Positions 24,863-38,177 of a DNA stretch of 55,563 bases are shown piece after piece. The notes under the pieces are model-generated. The model was not told where the DNA came from and did not search any database. It saw only the letters and a program-made list of their open reading frames with translations. Position 1 is the first letter of the stretch; each line of letters begins with the position of its first letter. The stretch spans positions 1 to 55,563 of the forward strand of contig RCAB01000421.1 of NCBI GenBank assembly GCA_003640385.1. The letters are read 5' to 3'. Both the position numbers and the translations under genes were made by a program. This DNA comes from Setaria digitata. Taxonomy: Eukaryota > Nematoda > Chromadorea > Rhabditida > Setariidae.

Positions 24863-27800
24863 AAAATGTAAAATCAATTATGGGACATCTTCTCGAAGAC
24901 CAGCACTTTCAAGGTTTTCTTTATTTTAAAGAAAATATGATTATCACTACTTACTAATTTATAGTGACGAAGTGATGTGGAATGAAACAGTTTTAGAGAA
25001 ATATAAAATAGATTTGTCTGAAGTGGAAAATTCATGTTAGATAAGGCTAAAAACTGATTTTAAAGAAAAATGATGCTTTTCAAAATTCAAAAAAAAAAGA
25101 CTTATATTTGCACCTTGATAATACATAAGTTTTAATCAGCTTCCTTATTAAAATCTCACATGTGCCCTATTCATTCAATTTTTGCGTCATTAAACCAGTG
25201 CAGGAGATAAACGATTAATATTATAATTTTTCGGTTGAGGATGACAGTTTAAGATATCATTAACAACCACAAATGTTTAGCATAACTTCTGAGATCCTAC
25301 CGAACCCGTCTTTTTCGAGAACCAAATTTCAAAATCGTATTATTTTATCTTTTGAATTCTAAAGTTAAAACTTGGAATGGTCAGCATTGGGTATCAAGCC
25401 GGTGAAGAAGCAAAAGGTTTTTTTTTTTTTTTTTTTTTGATAGTTTCTTATTTGAAGGAATTTTATTTATTGAGGGATAAGTAATTAAGATATCTTTGCT
25501 AATTGAAGGAGCCATCAGAAACAAAAGAACTGCTATTCCATAATCAGAAAGGTTGTTTTTACGAGGAGATGATAAGATTATTATAATCACAGAAACACAA
25601 CATATTCAGATTTTTCAGATTCAATCGAGTGCTACCGAAGCATTAATTTGAAATGAAATATGAATCATTAGATGGATGCTGACTGATTTGAAGCAGAATT
25701 CACACTAAAAGAGTTGTAATTAGAGCAGCACTCCTTTCTCACTTAGATATTAGCTAATTTGGGCGATAAACATCTGTTCCTCTTGAAAGTTTGTATGACG
25801 AGTGCTATGGACAATCTGTTGATTTTCAGGCCTGTTCCCAAATGACGGTTAATGAAGCCTATCGGCACACTGGCCATGTGCCATCATCCATCCATCGCAC
25901 CATGTGAACCTATGGCACTAACCGGTCTGATGCGAATCATACCTTAATTCGTCGTCACTGATGGCAGTTGGTCTTTTCTAGGCAGACAAGTAGCTGTGAT
26001 AGAATTGGGTAAGATAATGAAAGAAGTGACAGAAATTAATAGAAAAGTGAATTTTATAAACGATATATTTAGTTTAGTTACAGTTGTTAAGATTTTCTCA
26101 AAAAAGAAAGGTTTAGGAGAAGAAAACGGAAGTGAACGGGAAAGATTTGCCCAAATGGCTAAGCTAAGAAATGATATTTTCAACTCAACGAAAGGGAAGG
26201 GAAAGATGACTGCAAGTAATAAAATAACGGCAATAAGACATCGTTACTAGTCTATATTCATTGCCGAGAAAAAAACAGAAAATTGAACAATCAGTTTGGC
26301 CACAAGTAGCCGTTTCGTTTCTTGAGCTAACTTAATTTTCCCTTTTCGGACTATGATAATACAGTAGGCCAAGAGAAACAGATCATCTATGTGGTATCCT
26401 TATCAAAGAAACGATATCATCCAAACAGATGGATGATAAACTCGCCAATTTAAGGCAGATGTGGTAATAATTAGAAAAAAAAAAAAGAAAGAAACGGAAT
26501 ATGAAAATGACGGCGGCATTACATTTTTTGGACGAAATTATTCATCACAAAACGAGAAAATAAAGCCAAAACAGTAAATAATAAAATTTTAAAATAGAAG
26601 TGGAGTGAGAAGAAAGCTCACTGATAATGAATTACACGAGAATGAAAAGGGGAAAACTAAATTTTAAATTTGTTTCCATAAAAGAGAACTAGGAATGTAT
26701 CCAGTTGAAAATTCACCCCTTGGCTTCACTTTCACTTACAATTGATTGATGGGGGGAATCCTTTTTATTATCGCTGTTACAAAAACTTCTACACAATATT
26801 GGAACGTGTAATGAAGATTTGACGCGCCGATAGCATAATCATTTATCCCTCCATCGATTTTTCTCATCATAAAAATGAATAGGATGCAAACAGGTGAATA
26901 ATTAATTTATTAAACAAAAAAAAAAAAAAAAAAAAGGTAAATGAATAAGGAACAGAGTTTTTCAACGAACAAATGTTATCCCACAACCGGTAGGATAACT
27001 CATACAATGGGCGTTCAGCAGTTCTAAACACCGGAAAGTGTCGTAGAAAGTTGACAAGGCATTTGTCGAAAGGTCAAAGGTCAACTCTCTCATCCTCAAC
27101 CAATTTTCAACAGTTCAAAAGGAATTATCGCAGCCGATGCATGATATACATTAGCAAGCGCACTGTGATTTGATTCATCCGGTTGATGGATAACAACAAT
27201 CAAGTAATTCTAGTTTAATTTGAGGAATGAATCAAAATTCGTCAACAGAAATCATTTCCAATTTTTGACAGTTATTAACCGAAAATCGAATTTGGAGGCA
27301 AGATTAGCGTTCAATTTTATTCAGTTTTTTCGACCAAAAATAATATTAGAAAAATGAAAAAAAGAAAAAAAAAAACACACTAATAGAATCCACACTGATA
27401 GACAGCAACTGCAACTGTAGGAAATAGGGAACTTTAAAATATTTTCAAAAAAAATTTGAAATTTTAGCAAACTTCTCAGTGAGTACGAACGAATGGAATG
27501 CTAATTTAAACAAACACGTTTATCTATTAAAAATATCGCAAAAGATCATTAGTTTTCCTTCCTTGATTGAGGTGCAATTTTAGACATATTATTGTTCACT
27601 GCCAGCTAATTTAACTGCGCAGAATTATCGAACGGTATTTTGAACACATCGGAATTGATTTCACAACACAGAAAGATTTATTCAATGGGAAAGAAAAGGA
27701 AAAGGATGAAAATGCCTTACATTTTTTGAAAGAAATGCAACGCTCTTTGCTGTTACCGAAGCAGCTGTCATCGAACAGTGCAAAAATACACTGCTTAGTA

Positions 27801-28056
27801 AATGAAATATCTTTAATTTCAGCAGTTCATAGTTTCGGGCTATTATCGCTACGAATGGTAGTGTTTTCGCAATCATTTCCATTTCATTTCATTGTTTAAA
27901 TCTAATTAAGTAATTAAGCGATGTGACAATTTCATGCTCATCACTGTCTCACTGCACTCAACAGATCCTCCGCCACCATCTCGTCTTTGAATTATGCTGA
28001 TCAATTCAAATTCAAGTGGTTTATCAAATTCACTAATACAGATTCTCCTGATCTAC

Positions 28057-28087
<31 letters not shown>

Positions 28088-28519
28088 CTGTAATTTGTGA
28101 TATGTACGATCGGAGTGTAGATGGTACTAATTTACAAATTAAAACTAAATAATTTCCCAATACAGTGTTTTAGGCTTCAAAAACTGCTACTTCAAGCAAG
28201 AAAGAAAAGATGAACTCCATAACAAGCGAGTAAGCTTTTATCTTTTTATCCAATGGATATTGAATTTCTCGATATTCAGCACAAATAATAAATATAAGTG
28301 AACGTTCATTATAACATATCTCAAATTAAACATAGTAAGCTCTTTCGATAATTAATCTTAATAACTTGATAACATCTTTTTGGTTCCGAGAGCTCCTACT
28401 TATTTCCACTTAAAATGAGAAAGAAAATACTGTAAGGGAAAGCTCTGAGGCAAGAGGCAATAACAAAAAGTTATTAAAATATAACAGCACACATAATTAA
28501 CAGAAAAAAATTTTTTTTT
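24863..28519. other. Intergenic: 5' flank of the PDZ gene and 3' flank of RPP25
   Basis: No gene is recognised in this 3.7 kb. It contains a perfect DR1 motif at 27071-27083, poly-A runs (26917-26936 and 28059-28083) and a GC-richer stretch at about 25830-25980 with a small hairpin (GGCACA-loop-TGTGCC near 25862-25880). A plus-strand frame at 25996-26250 has no recognisable relatives and no supporting splice sites. Confidence 0.5.
27071..27083 (+). promoter_or_regulatory. Perfect DR1 nuclear receptor site (AGGTCA-A-AGGTCA)
   Basis: Two consensus AGGTCA half-sites lie in tandem with a one-base spacer, the canonical HNF4/RXR/COUP-TF response element. It is about 2.2 kb upstream of the PDZ gene start. 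A second DR1 lies in that gene's third-exon-proximal intron (23836-23848). Function is inferred from sequence alone. Confidence 0.5.
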
Positions 28520-30003
28520 TCATGATTTATCTTTAAAAGATAGCGATTGTTGCTTTCGAGTCTTATAGTTCTTCTTCGGGAGTCTATTCCACTTGTTCGG
28601 CTCCATTGTTCGTTGAAGTTTTGGTTTTTCTTGGAATGATTCTGACTTCTTTAGGATCGATCCATTATGAAGTGTAAATCCTGCTGTTTCGACAGATGAA
28701 ATTTGGCAGCTGAGAATGAGAAAAAGCGATTACGATGGCTTGAAATTCATTAAAAAGCTTTTGAAAAAATGATGCTAAAAATATAGATTGATCCACATTA
28801 GTTCGAGTAACATACTTCCTTTGCTTATAGTATTTAGAAAATTCATTAAGAAAAAAAAAAGAAACCTTCCATCGATGCAGTCAACCGGAAAAGGATCCCT
28901 CGAAATTAATATGTAAATTGTTGGTACATCTACGTGGACAAGTATCCTGGAACATCAACAGCAAAATTCTTAGCCATCATAACAACTCGATATGACAGTA
29001 ACACAGGTGAGAGATGAAGCATCCAATTTCAACTCCAGAACAGGCACACTATTTCTTGGCAGTTTAGAAGAGGGAAAAACATGAATGATATGATTTGAAA
29101 AATGAAAGATAAATCTGGAACATTTACTTGCTCAAGCCTTCAATAGTAGGCGTCCAAAAATCAGTTCGTCGTGTAAAGACTATTTTGTTCCACTGGTACA
29201 AAATCCCATCCTGTAAGCATGGCTATTCACTCATTCATAAGAATAAATTGTAATACCTAAAAGAAAAGGAAACAAATCCAAAATTTAATACTTTAAGCTA
29301 CATTTTCAAAAAATAGGAAAGTTGGGAATGGGAAAAGTTTCAAAAACGGAATTCAAACCAGATTTTGACATTAAAAAACAATAAACACAGAAAGTAAAGT
29401 TGAAATAAGGAAAAAAAAAAAACAAAGAGAGTGAGTTATCTCGAAAATGACGACTGGAAAAATAATGGAAATTAAATAAATTGCGAATGACCTTATAATT
29501 CCTTTTATACACTTCAACGCAAGAAACACATTTTCCCGTAGCTTCGCCGATCCCCTTAAAAATCACTTTCCGACAATTTGGATCCTAAAACATGAAATAT
29601 CAAAGAGAAAAGAAGCACAGAGACAAAGTATATGGTCTCTGGAAAGAACTTCAGTTTCTTTCTAAACTACTGAAAGTATTTCTAATGAGTTTTACTTCCT
29701 CCTCAAGCAAGAATGGGTAGTTAAAGTTGATGAAATTAATCGCTGGTGAGATGAAATGAGCAACGCGTTAACTACAGCTAGCAGAACATAATAATTAAGG
29801 AGATGAATAAAATTAACAAAACTATGATGTAGCTTCCACTGGATAATAATTTTTACCTCGAAAAGTTTGTTCACAAAGGTAAAAATATTTCTGAATTTAG
29901 TATTTTCTTTCACTGCCATCTCCTTCGCACCATTCGTTAATTCAACCGGAAATGGTGGTAGGCATGGTACGTCAACTTCGCTATCTTTGATATAATTGTC
30001 CAT
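28520..30003 (-). CDS. RPP25/RPP25L-like Alba-domain protein, RNase P/MRP subunit
   Basis: Five exons (minus strand): 30003-29857, 29584-29492, 29210-29128, 28946-28866, 28709-28520. All junctions keep phase and the TGA is at 28520-28522, giving 197 residues, close to vertebrate RPP25/RPP25L. The N-terminus (MDNYIKDSEVDVPCLPPFPV) is followed by an Alba fold: NTKFRNIFTFVNKLFE, then the diagnostic KGIGEATGKCVSCVEVYKR (lysine and glycine-rich RNA-binding strand and helix), QWNKIVFTRRTDFW, and the closing strand VPTIYILISRDPFP. The tail of about 70 residues is basic (KKSESFQEKPKLQR; RLPKKNYKTRKQQ). In the known family this subunit pairs with RPP20 (POP7) on the P3 RNA domain of RNase P and MRP in the nucleolus. 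A 3' splice acceptor lies 27 bases upstream of the ATG (exon begins at 30030). The gene is divergent to vps-50. Confidence 0.87.
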
Positions 30004-31044
30004 GTACAGATGATTTTGAAGTTAAAATCCCTGTAAGGTTTTGTACAGCTGATATCACTAACAATTTGCATACATCTTCATTCCCCTCATAATTAGCGAA
30101 TGAATATCAGTCAGTAAATGCACCGTTGTTAATAGATAGCTACCTGACTCTTTCTGCGGGAGGAGAAGAAGAAAGAAAGATGCACCACCTTTAACCGTTC
30201 ACCCTCTAAACTAGTTTATCGTTTCTCTCAACAAAACGGTTATTTCATAATCTGTTGCAAGACACAGCTTTGCAACACACTATGGAATTATCGCTCGCAA
30301 AGTGTGTGATGCATCACTTCTTTTAGATGGAAATTCAGACTAAGTGGTCAAGGAGATCGGTCTAGAGGAGTTGTCAGGTAAATGTAGCTCTAAAACAACA
30401 AAAAGTGAAGGAGTTATATATACAGGACCGAAGAGTAATTATAATTAAATATATGGATATTCATGTCTCGTCGTTGGCATGGCTATACCTGCTGTTAAAC
30501 TACTCTTACGTGATGGTGTTTAGACAAGTTTGTATGTAAACTGAAACCAACAAACGGCATTTAAATTAAAGGGTCGTACGTCTTGTAATGACTTGTGCTA
30601 TGTAAAGGTATCATCCATTGAATTCTTGTTCATCGATCGCACTATAGTTCAAGTTTTATAGCATTATTGCATATAAAGCTCCACTTCTCTTTACTACTGT
30701 ATGGAATTTCTGAAGTGCGAGGTTTTCTCCTTTCTGAAGTAAAGACTGATGAATCTCCAATTGTTCAGTGAAGAAGATGACTGAAAATGTCTCTTAAACT
30801 TCGTTGTACAGTTCATCACACGAAGTATATAACCCTGAAAGCACTGTTCTTATGCTTTATGAGATCTAAAAGAAATGAAGGACTATCCATAAATTTCATA
30901 TTTTTCGTCATAAATTAGAATTGCTTTAGTTTGTTTTACAGGCAATCCAAATACTGTTTAGGTGGTTTACGTTAGAAAAGCCGTTGCTATGATTATTGAA
31001 AACTGAAAATTGATCTGTCGCAGCAATCATTCAAGTAGCCAAAA
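30004..31044. promoter_or_regulatory. Divergent intergenic region between RPP25 and vps-50
   Basis: The start codons of the two genes are 1,041 bases apart on opposite strands, so this stretch must hold both promoters. An acceptor (TTACAG) at 30031-30033 on the minus strand serves RPP25. On the plus strand, TTTTACAG ends at 30941, leaving a leader of about 103 bases before the vps-50 ATG. No TATA-like or other named element stands out. Confidence 0.55.
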
Positions 31045-34000
31045 ATGAGAAAGTCTAAAATCGTACAACCTTGTCAAAATATGGATGATGTTACGGTAAC
31101 AGATGTAAGCTTTTACAAACTTTTAACTTCACTGAAACTTAAATTCACAACAGCCTATCTGTTATAACCATGCATCCTTGCGAACACTTTTTCTATGAAC
31201 TCATCACATTTTATTGTTCTTTGTTTTTTTTTTGTGTTTGTACTTTCTAAATTCTAGTCCCGTCCAATTTTTACTTTCCAGTCTTTGATCTCCTAGAAAA
31301 GTATTTTTAGGCAAATGTTGTTAATCTGATGGTTATTTCAGAAGACCTTTTATCGTTTTTTTTTTTTTTTGACTAGAATGTGGAATAGTTCGAATATATT
31401 TTATATCTAGAATGTAGAATAGTTCGAATAAATTTTTGGGTTTTTCTCATCCGTAAACAGATTAAATAGAAGAGCCTAGCATTCGGCATAATGGATTCTT
31501 TAAAGGTTAGAAACACATCTTCAAGTGAAACTGATCTTTTGACAAACCTAATTAATTGGTTTTTAATTTCAGATGGATTCAATGGATAGCGTAACCATAG
31601 TGCGAGACTGTTCTGGATCTGGACCGTTTAAATCTACAACTGTATGTTTTTTGAAATATTTTATGTTTAAATGTTGGTGATTTGTTGTATAAAGATTCTA
31701 CCTAATTTAGAAATAATTTACAGTTGCAAACTCGTGCTTTGCCAGCTACGGATCCGGTTAAAGAAGCTGAAATATTGGAAGATATTGAAGCAGCATATTT
31801 CATCGAAGAAGGATTTGATGCGATAGATTATGAACTAAAAGTAAATTTTTTAAAGACTTTCAAATTTAAAGTTAAGCATTCGACATTTCGAAACAGCTGA
31901 TCTTAAACTTAATTTCATTTGATCATTATAAGTTTAGAAAGTCGTGGATAAAGATATTTTGCCCGAAGATCTAATTGGTGAAATGGACAAATTAAAACAA
32001 CAATTGCAAATTGTTTCTAAGCGTGTTTCTGCAATGATTATACAGGACTCGCCTTCTTATTCATCACAGCTTAAAGATATTGATGAAATCCAGGTTGATC
32101 TGGACAACATTCTTTTAGTAATTCAGGATATGAGAAGGTTAGTTTTTTTTGTGTAAAAGTTCTAACAGTAGTGTTTCAGTAATTTTACCCGCACAACGTA
32201 TGGAATACTTCCTTTTTCTCCCTAATCTTAATAAATGTTACTAGTAATTTTCACATATGAATCTGGTTTTAATAAAACAGAAATTTGGTAAAAATATGCC
32301 TTATCCTTAGACTTCTTTTTAATTTGCTTGTTTACTTTTCTTTCGCTGAGATTTCTATTTCTTATTTCCTTTTCCAGAAAACTTGGTCAAGCAAAAAGTG
32401 AGGGTCAGAATGGTCTGGAAATAATCGCAAATTACAGAAGTCGAATATTTTTAAAGAAGCTGCTGTCATCTCTTAAGGCAATCAAAATGTTATACGAGGT
32501 TCAGTTCCAGATTAAGGACCTTGTCCAGGTTTGATTTTGCTGTCTTTTTTATTATTTTCTTTTTACTGCCATTCGTTGATCTCTACGATGGTTTTGAATT
32601 AATCAAGTAAATGCTTTAGTGTATAGTGAATATTTAATTGGTCTTTTCCCATGCATTTCCTTCACTGTATTTTGTGCGCAATTTTTTTAGGAGGAAAATT
32701 TTCCTGCAGCCATTACTATGTGCTATGAAGCGCAGAAGGCTACACTAAAATTCAATCAGTTCAGTTGCGTCAAGTAATAATGTTTGTTTGATTGTAGGGA
32801 TGAGAGTAATTTTATTTATTATTTCTTACTGACTTTGTCCAGTCTTCATTTTAAAATAATTCTACTTTACAGTAATTGAATATTTTTATACAAATTATGG
32901 CCAACTATCGAAGCATTATGACGAGAGCTATAAATTCCATTATAACTCTCTTCTCAAAAGCAAATTTGCATCCCCTTTCGATAAGAGATTTAATCATGTA
33001 GAGGTCGATCTGGAATTGAATTAATGAAAAACGCCGCATTCTTCACATTAAAGTGATTTAAAAGTGAACTTCGTTTATTAGATAGAATATTTTTAATTGT
33101 GAACGAGGTGCCTTAGTAGAAATTTTGAAAACGAGTCCTAGCAGTTTTTCCATAAATATGTTTTGATCGTATTAGTATTATTACTTTATTATGACTGTTA
33201 TTATTAATTTAATTATTACCATTTATTATTATTTATTACTATTTATTAACCGTTACTGTTTATTAATTATGTCATTTATTAACCATTATTATTATTATTT
33301 AATTGTTATCAATTATTTACCATTATTATTAATTATTAGTTTCATCGTTATTATCAGCATTAATTATTATTATTATTTATTATTCTTATTATTTATTATT
33401 ATCATTATTACTTGCGCAGTTTGATTCTCATCAGAAATTTGTAGAGACTTATCTGCAAAGTTTTCTGAAACCTTGGAGGAGATTGAAATTGATTTGGATA
33501 ACTGTCTGGCATCGATGACAGTTTTATTCAGTGTTGATCGTTACTCATTGGTTTATACTGCCTACAAATTGTTAGATAAAGTTGAGGTAATTGAACTGTT
33601 ATTTTGTTCTTGTATTTAAAGTTCTACATAATTTAATTGCTAAGCACTTAACTGCACTGGGAAATAGCAGAGTGCAACTTATATAACTTTAATGGAAAAC
33701 ATTGCTCTGAGTCGTTAGTGTTCGATGTTCGGTTAATGTCTATTTTAACATTGTTTTTAAGGGATGTGCGATGAAAGTAGTTCGCTTTACTCATGCAACT
33801 TTAGAAAGTTCTGCAAGAACGGTCATTACTGATAAAATATTATCGAATAAGAATGAGAGAATAATTGACGAATTATCATACGAACAGCTTTGTGAGGTTT
33901 GTCTTAACAATTCTTATAAATTTTGTTTTTTTAATGAGAAAGAATTCTGTATTTGAGACATATTTTTTTACAGGCCGTTGATCTACAACAGGTATTAGAT

Positions 34001-37000
34001 TGTGTTCGTGAACTGGGATTTGTTATTTGTAAAGTATTGTCCACATATCACTCCATTTTACTTTTTCACGTAGATGAAGATGAAAGGTTGGAATTTGCTC
34101 ATGAGAAATGTGGTTAGTTATTTGTTTCATTCATTTCATAACTCAGTATCTTAATAATTTTTGACCATCTTCACCGAATACATTGTAGATTAATCCGAAG
34201 ATTTCAGCACTTTTAGGATTGCAATGTTGAGTTATAACATGCTTAGAAAAGTCTTTTTTTCACATTGTTCATATTCCAGAAAATGTGGGCGTTGCTCGTA
34301 AGATTCTTGTCGATTCCTTATACTCTATTTTCAAGACCGCATTAATGAAATTTAATACGTTATTGTATTGTCATGACCTCTCACTTATGGAAATTGATCA
34401 ATTCCTAGATATTATTGAAATGTCGAACCGGTTGGTTTCATCTACTACTTTTCCCGTATTTTCCTTTACATTCCTCTAAAATTTGTTGCTGCAGAATCTC
34501 CGTCACTCAGTTTGTTACATGTAAATTCTGAGTTTAAGTGATCCACCTGTGCAGCTTAATTATATTTCCTATTTGTATGCTCACATTGATTTATTAAAGA
34601 TTCAAACAGTTCGGTCGCACTTATTTCGGCAACATTTGTAGCGAGGTCACGATGTCACTGGAAAAGCAAAGTTATCGGTACTTCAAAAGGTTTGTTGCAC
34701 AGTTTGGTTTAGGCGTAGATTCCTTATCCTACTTGTATTTTATTTAGATTTCACTACGAACGAATGGATGAATTACGTATGTTTTTGGAAAGTGAAGCTT
34801 TTGCTCTTTGTCCGGTACCTTTACAATTCACGTTATTCGATTTGCAGGTTAGATGTTTAATGTTACATTGTCGTTTTTTTCGGTATGTTTTCGTTACTAC
34901 CGTTTATGTATAATTTGTAATAGTGAAACAGGTGCACTACTTTAAAAATTGGAGAACCAATACTTACCATTTTTAAAACTTTAAATGCCGACGATTTGAT
35001 AAATAGAAATACGGATTCTCAAGACCTGCATATTTCTTTTTTTTTTTTTTGAGGAATTCAATTTTCTGAAAGAATCAGGTGAATATCGAGGCGATTTTTC
35101 TTCACATTCCCAAACTGATTTGGACCCAGACAAGTCCTTGGAATTCCAAATTCTTAAACCGACCGATCTAAATCCTTTCATGATAAAAGCCGCAGAGATG
35201 GAATCACCGACTGAAGTTAGTAATCATAATGTTGAATTCCTTATCATCACACTTTTATTATGCAAAAATTTTGAGTTTATACTTTCAGGATATAGACATC
35301 ATTGGTAATAGAAATTTGACGAATTCGACACGTGATAGTCCAGGGAATGATAGGTAAGTTCTGGCATTTCTACTGTTCTTGTGAATTTGATCCAGAGCGG
35401 TCTACTTTTTCGTTTAGCTTCCCTCTTTTTTTGCAAAACTGAGGAAGTGTTGTTTGGAATAAAAGTCATTATTTAATCGATAATAAAGTGGGCTATTTAT
35501 TATAACTAGTGCACGGCATATCTTTACTAAATGTGCTATTCGAATTTATAATGGAATATCTTTTTATTACTTTGGATATTAGCACTTTTTATTTAAAATT
35601 AAGGATGTATTCATCTATAGGTATGGTGTAGATGATAGCTTCTCATGTTTGGCTCCAATCCTTTGTAATACATCATTGAATCTTTTACGCTTTATTGGTT
35701 TGTTTCTAATTTCAAGTACAACTTGTTGGCATAATTTCCTTTTCTTTGCCGTTATTTTGTCCTTCGTAACTTTATTTTCTCCATATATTAATTATTTAGG
35801 AAAGTATATTCGGATGACTTTTATGCTTCGTTCAATTGCTGATCAAGCAGTAAATGGTATTTTTGAACTATGCAGCTATTTTTTTGTTGCGGTAAATTTT
35901 TAACCTATCATTTCACAAAACCCGATTATTACGAGTTTCCTATCATCTCAATTATTGCTTTCTTATTTCATGACTTTTCCAGGTGTATTCGTTTTTTATA
36001 TCGGACGTACATGGTGTTGCCGATTCCCTTTTCTCTTCCGATTTGGAAAATGTTGTGAATACTTTAAAAAGTGATTTATTCAATGGTGATTCATTTTTGG
36101 AAGGTGGAAGTGTAAGTTGAATTTCCTTTTATTATGTTAGGATTCTATTTTTGGCTATACATTAGTTGTGTAAATACTTCTGTTTCTTGTTTCGCAGTTA
36201 CTTTTCTGTTTTTTTTTAATGCTTGTTTTAATTTATTGAGCATTTCTTATTTATTCTTTAGTTGGTTTATGAAAACCATGCCGAATTAAGAATTTGTTTT
36301 TTGTGTTTGGGAATTCTCCTAAATTTTTTTAGAAATGTAAGTATTTCCCATGTATGTTGCTACAAGATGTTCAACTTGATTCGGGTCCCAGTTACGCTTT
36401 GCGTGAACGCATTGTTGGCGCGGAATCTGCGTAAGTTAAGCATTCTTTTTAAATATGTCTATTTTATTAAATATTGTATATTCTTTTCGATCCTAATTTT
36501 TAGGAATTTTCAGAAATTTCATTTCAAAACAGCTTGATCTTATTCGCCCAGTCATCGAATCACTAGTGAATAAGAGAAGTTCTGATGTCATCGAAAAGTA
36601 CTATACAGAGGTGGTATATCATATAATTACATGATACAAGTGGGTGATAATCAAAATTACGATCGTGATGATTTATACTTACTGTATTAATTTTTCGAAC
36701 TTAAAACAAACTTAGGTTCTTACCCTGATACCAGAGCTGCGAGAATGCATATATGGTTGTGCAATAAGTCGTTTAATCGATTATGACCAGTTTATAAATG
36801 ATATAGCAGCGACAAAATGGGACATATGTGAACTGCAATCGCAGCATAGTACCTATGTCGATAATATTTTGCAAGTTCGTTCTTTCCATATCGGCTAGCT
36901 TTAGTTTTTTACTTTTAAGACGTAAACATCTGCAAAAAGTCAAGGAAAAGTTTTCATTCAACCTTTAGCATCCCTTGAACTGAATTATGGAAATGGGAAT

Positions 37001-38155
37001 AATAAAAATTCTTTCATCCTTTATTGCCAGAAAACTCATTTATCGTCCTTTTCTGTTTTTATTAAGGTATTAATCACTTTTATCTGTTACTTTAATTTTA
37101 ATCTATTTTTTGATGATGAAAATGGAAATATCAGCTAAACCTTCACCACCGAATTCTACTTTACATGTAACAGGTAGTAAGACTTAGTTGCTCATGTAAT
37201 TACTTCCACTGATATATTGCAGCACTTTTCAAATGTCAAGAATTTGCTGTCGGAAATTGCAGAACAAATACCAATTACAAAACCTGTTCAAATGACTTTT
37301 TGGAGCACAGTTATATACTGTACATTCAAATCACTTGTTAAAGGGTTTGTTTTTCACCCAGTTTAGGTTTAGCATAGTGTTTATTAACTTGTTTATATTT
37401 TTATCAATGTGTCAGTCCAAAATAAAGCAATTTCTTTGTCTCTTAATTATGCGATTTGTTTTCGCATGGATTTTCTCTTTTACTGAGTTAAGTTATGGTG
37501 AATTTGGGAAAAAGTGTTCAAATGAAGGGCGTGCATTGATGCAGCTGGATTTTCAACAATTAGTTGCAAAACTTGAGCAAGTTGTCGATTTCATGGCCAT
37601 CCCACACAAAGCATATGTTGAGAATTACATCAAAGCTTATTATTTACCTGAATGTTCCATGGAGTCTTGGGTTCAACAACATACCGTAAGTATCATTCAT
37701 TGCTTTATTAGGTCTTTAGTTAGAGATTAAAAAACATGTCAAAGTTGTGAAATTTGATTTTTTTTTGGGGGTGTTATTACTGCAAATATTTCATCAAAAA
37801 GATAAAATGATTTGTAGCTTACCTGCATGTTGATTCGATAAAGTAAAAAACATGAATTATTTCATAGTTAGTCGAAAAAAAAATTTAAGATTTAAACTCT
37901 TGACTGAGCGAATCAAAACGCTTTGGAATATTGAAAGGCTAATAAATATTTTGTGCAGGTGTTTTGGTAAGTCTTTGTTTCAGAAATTTGCGTAATAAGT
38001 GTTGATTTAATTCTTTGTTATATCAATTTTCCCTCTTTTTTTTTTTTTTTTTCTTTCAGGAATACACAACCAATCAGATTATAACATTATTGAACGTGGC
38101 AACACACATTTCGAAGAAAACCCGTACCCGAATTATCAGTGCACTCGAGGAGTAA
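31045..38155 (+). CDS. VPS50 (syndetin/CCDC132), EARP complex subunit
   Basis: About 24 exons, phase-consistent except one unresolved junction: 31045-31104, 31573-31641, 31724-31840, 31938-32137, 32378-32528, 32691-32773, 33445-33586, 33762-33896, 33974-34112, 34280-34430, 34600-34689, 34748-34847, 35054-35215, 35289-35353, 35621-35697, 35800-35891, 35983-36111, 36262-about 36336, about 36333 or 36367-36430, 36514-36610, 36716-36874, 37223-37344, 37493-37685, 38060-38155. The product is about 925 residues (human 964). Recognised family blocks are [12 protein letters not shown] and [15 protein letters not shown] (N-terminal coiled-coil region), [37 protein letters not shown], and near the C-terminus [17 protein letters not shown] and YIKAYYL. 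VPS50 joins VPS51, VPS52 and VPS53 in the EARP tether at recycling endosomes; the C. elegans orthologue is needed for dense-core vesicle maturation. The ATG is preceded by an in-frame TAG nine bases upstream. Exon 2 begins exactly at AG|ATG. Confidence 0.93.
33170..33415. repeat. ATT/TTA-rich simple repeat in vps-50 intron 6
   Basis: About 245 bases made mostly of imperfect ATT, TTA and TTAT units. It ends about 30 bases before the exon at 33445 and makes this intron (32774-33444) one of the longest in the gene. A plus-strand open frame across it is an artefact of composition. Confidence 0.75.
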
Positions 38156-38177
38156 TCGGATAATATGTTTTTCTTGT

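Noticed and set aside
25996..26250. 84-codon plus-strand frame with Lys/Glu-rich composition
   Set aside because: No family resemblance, no splice chain to other exons, and a similar open frame on the other strand. Chance in AT-rich DNA cannot be excluded.
33191..33424. Plus-strand 77-codon frame rich in Ile, Tyr and Leu
   Set aside because: It is a translation of the ATT-rich repeat inside a vps-50 intron.
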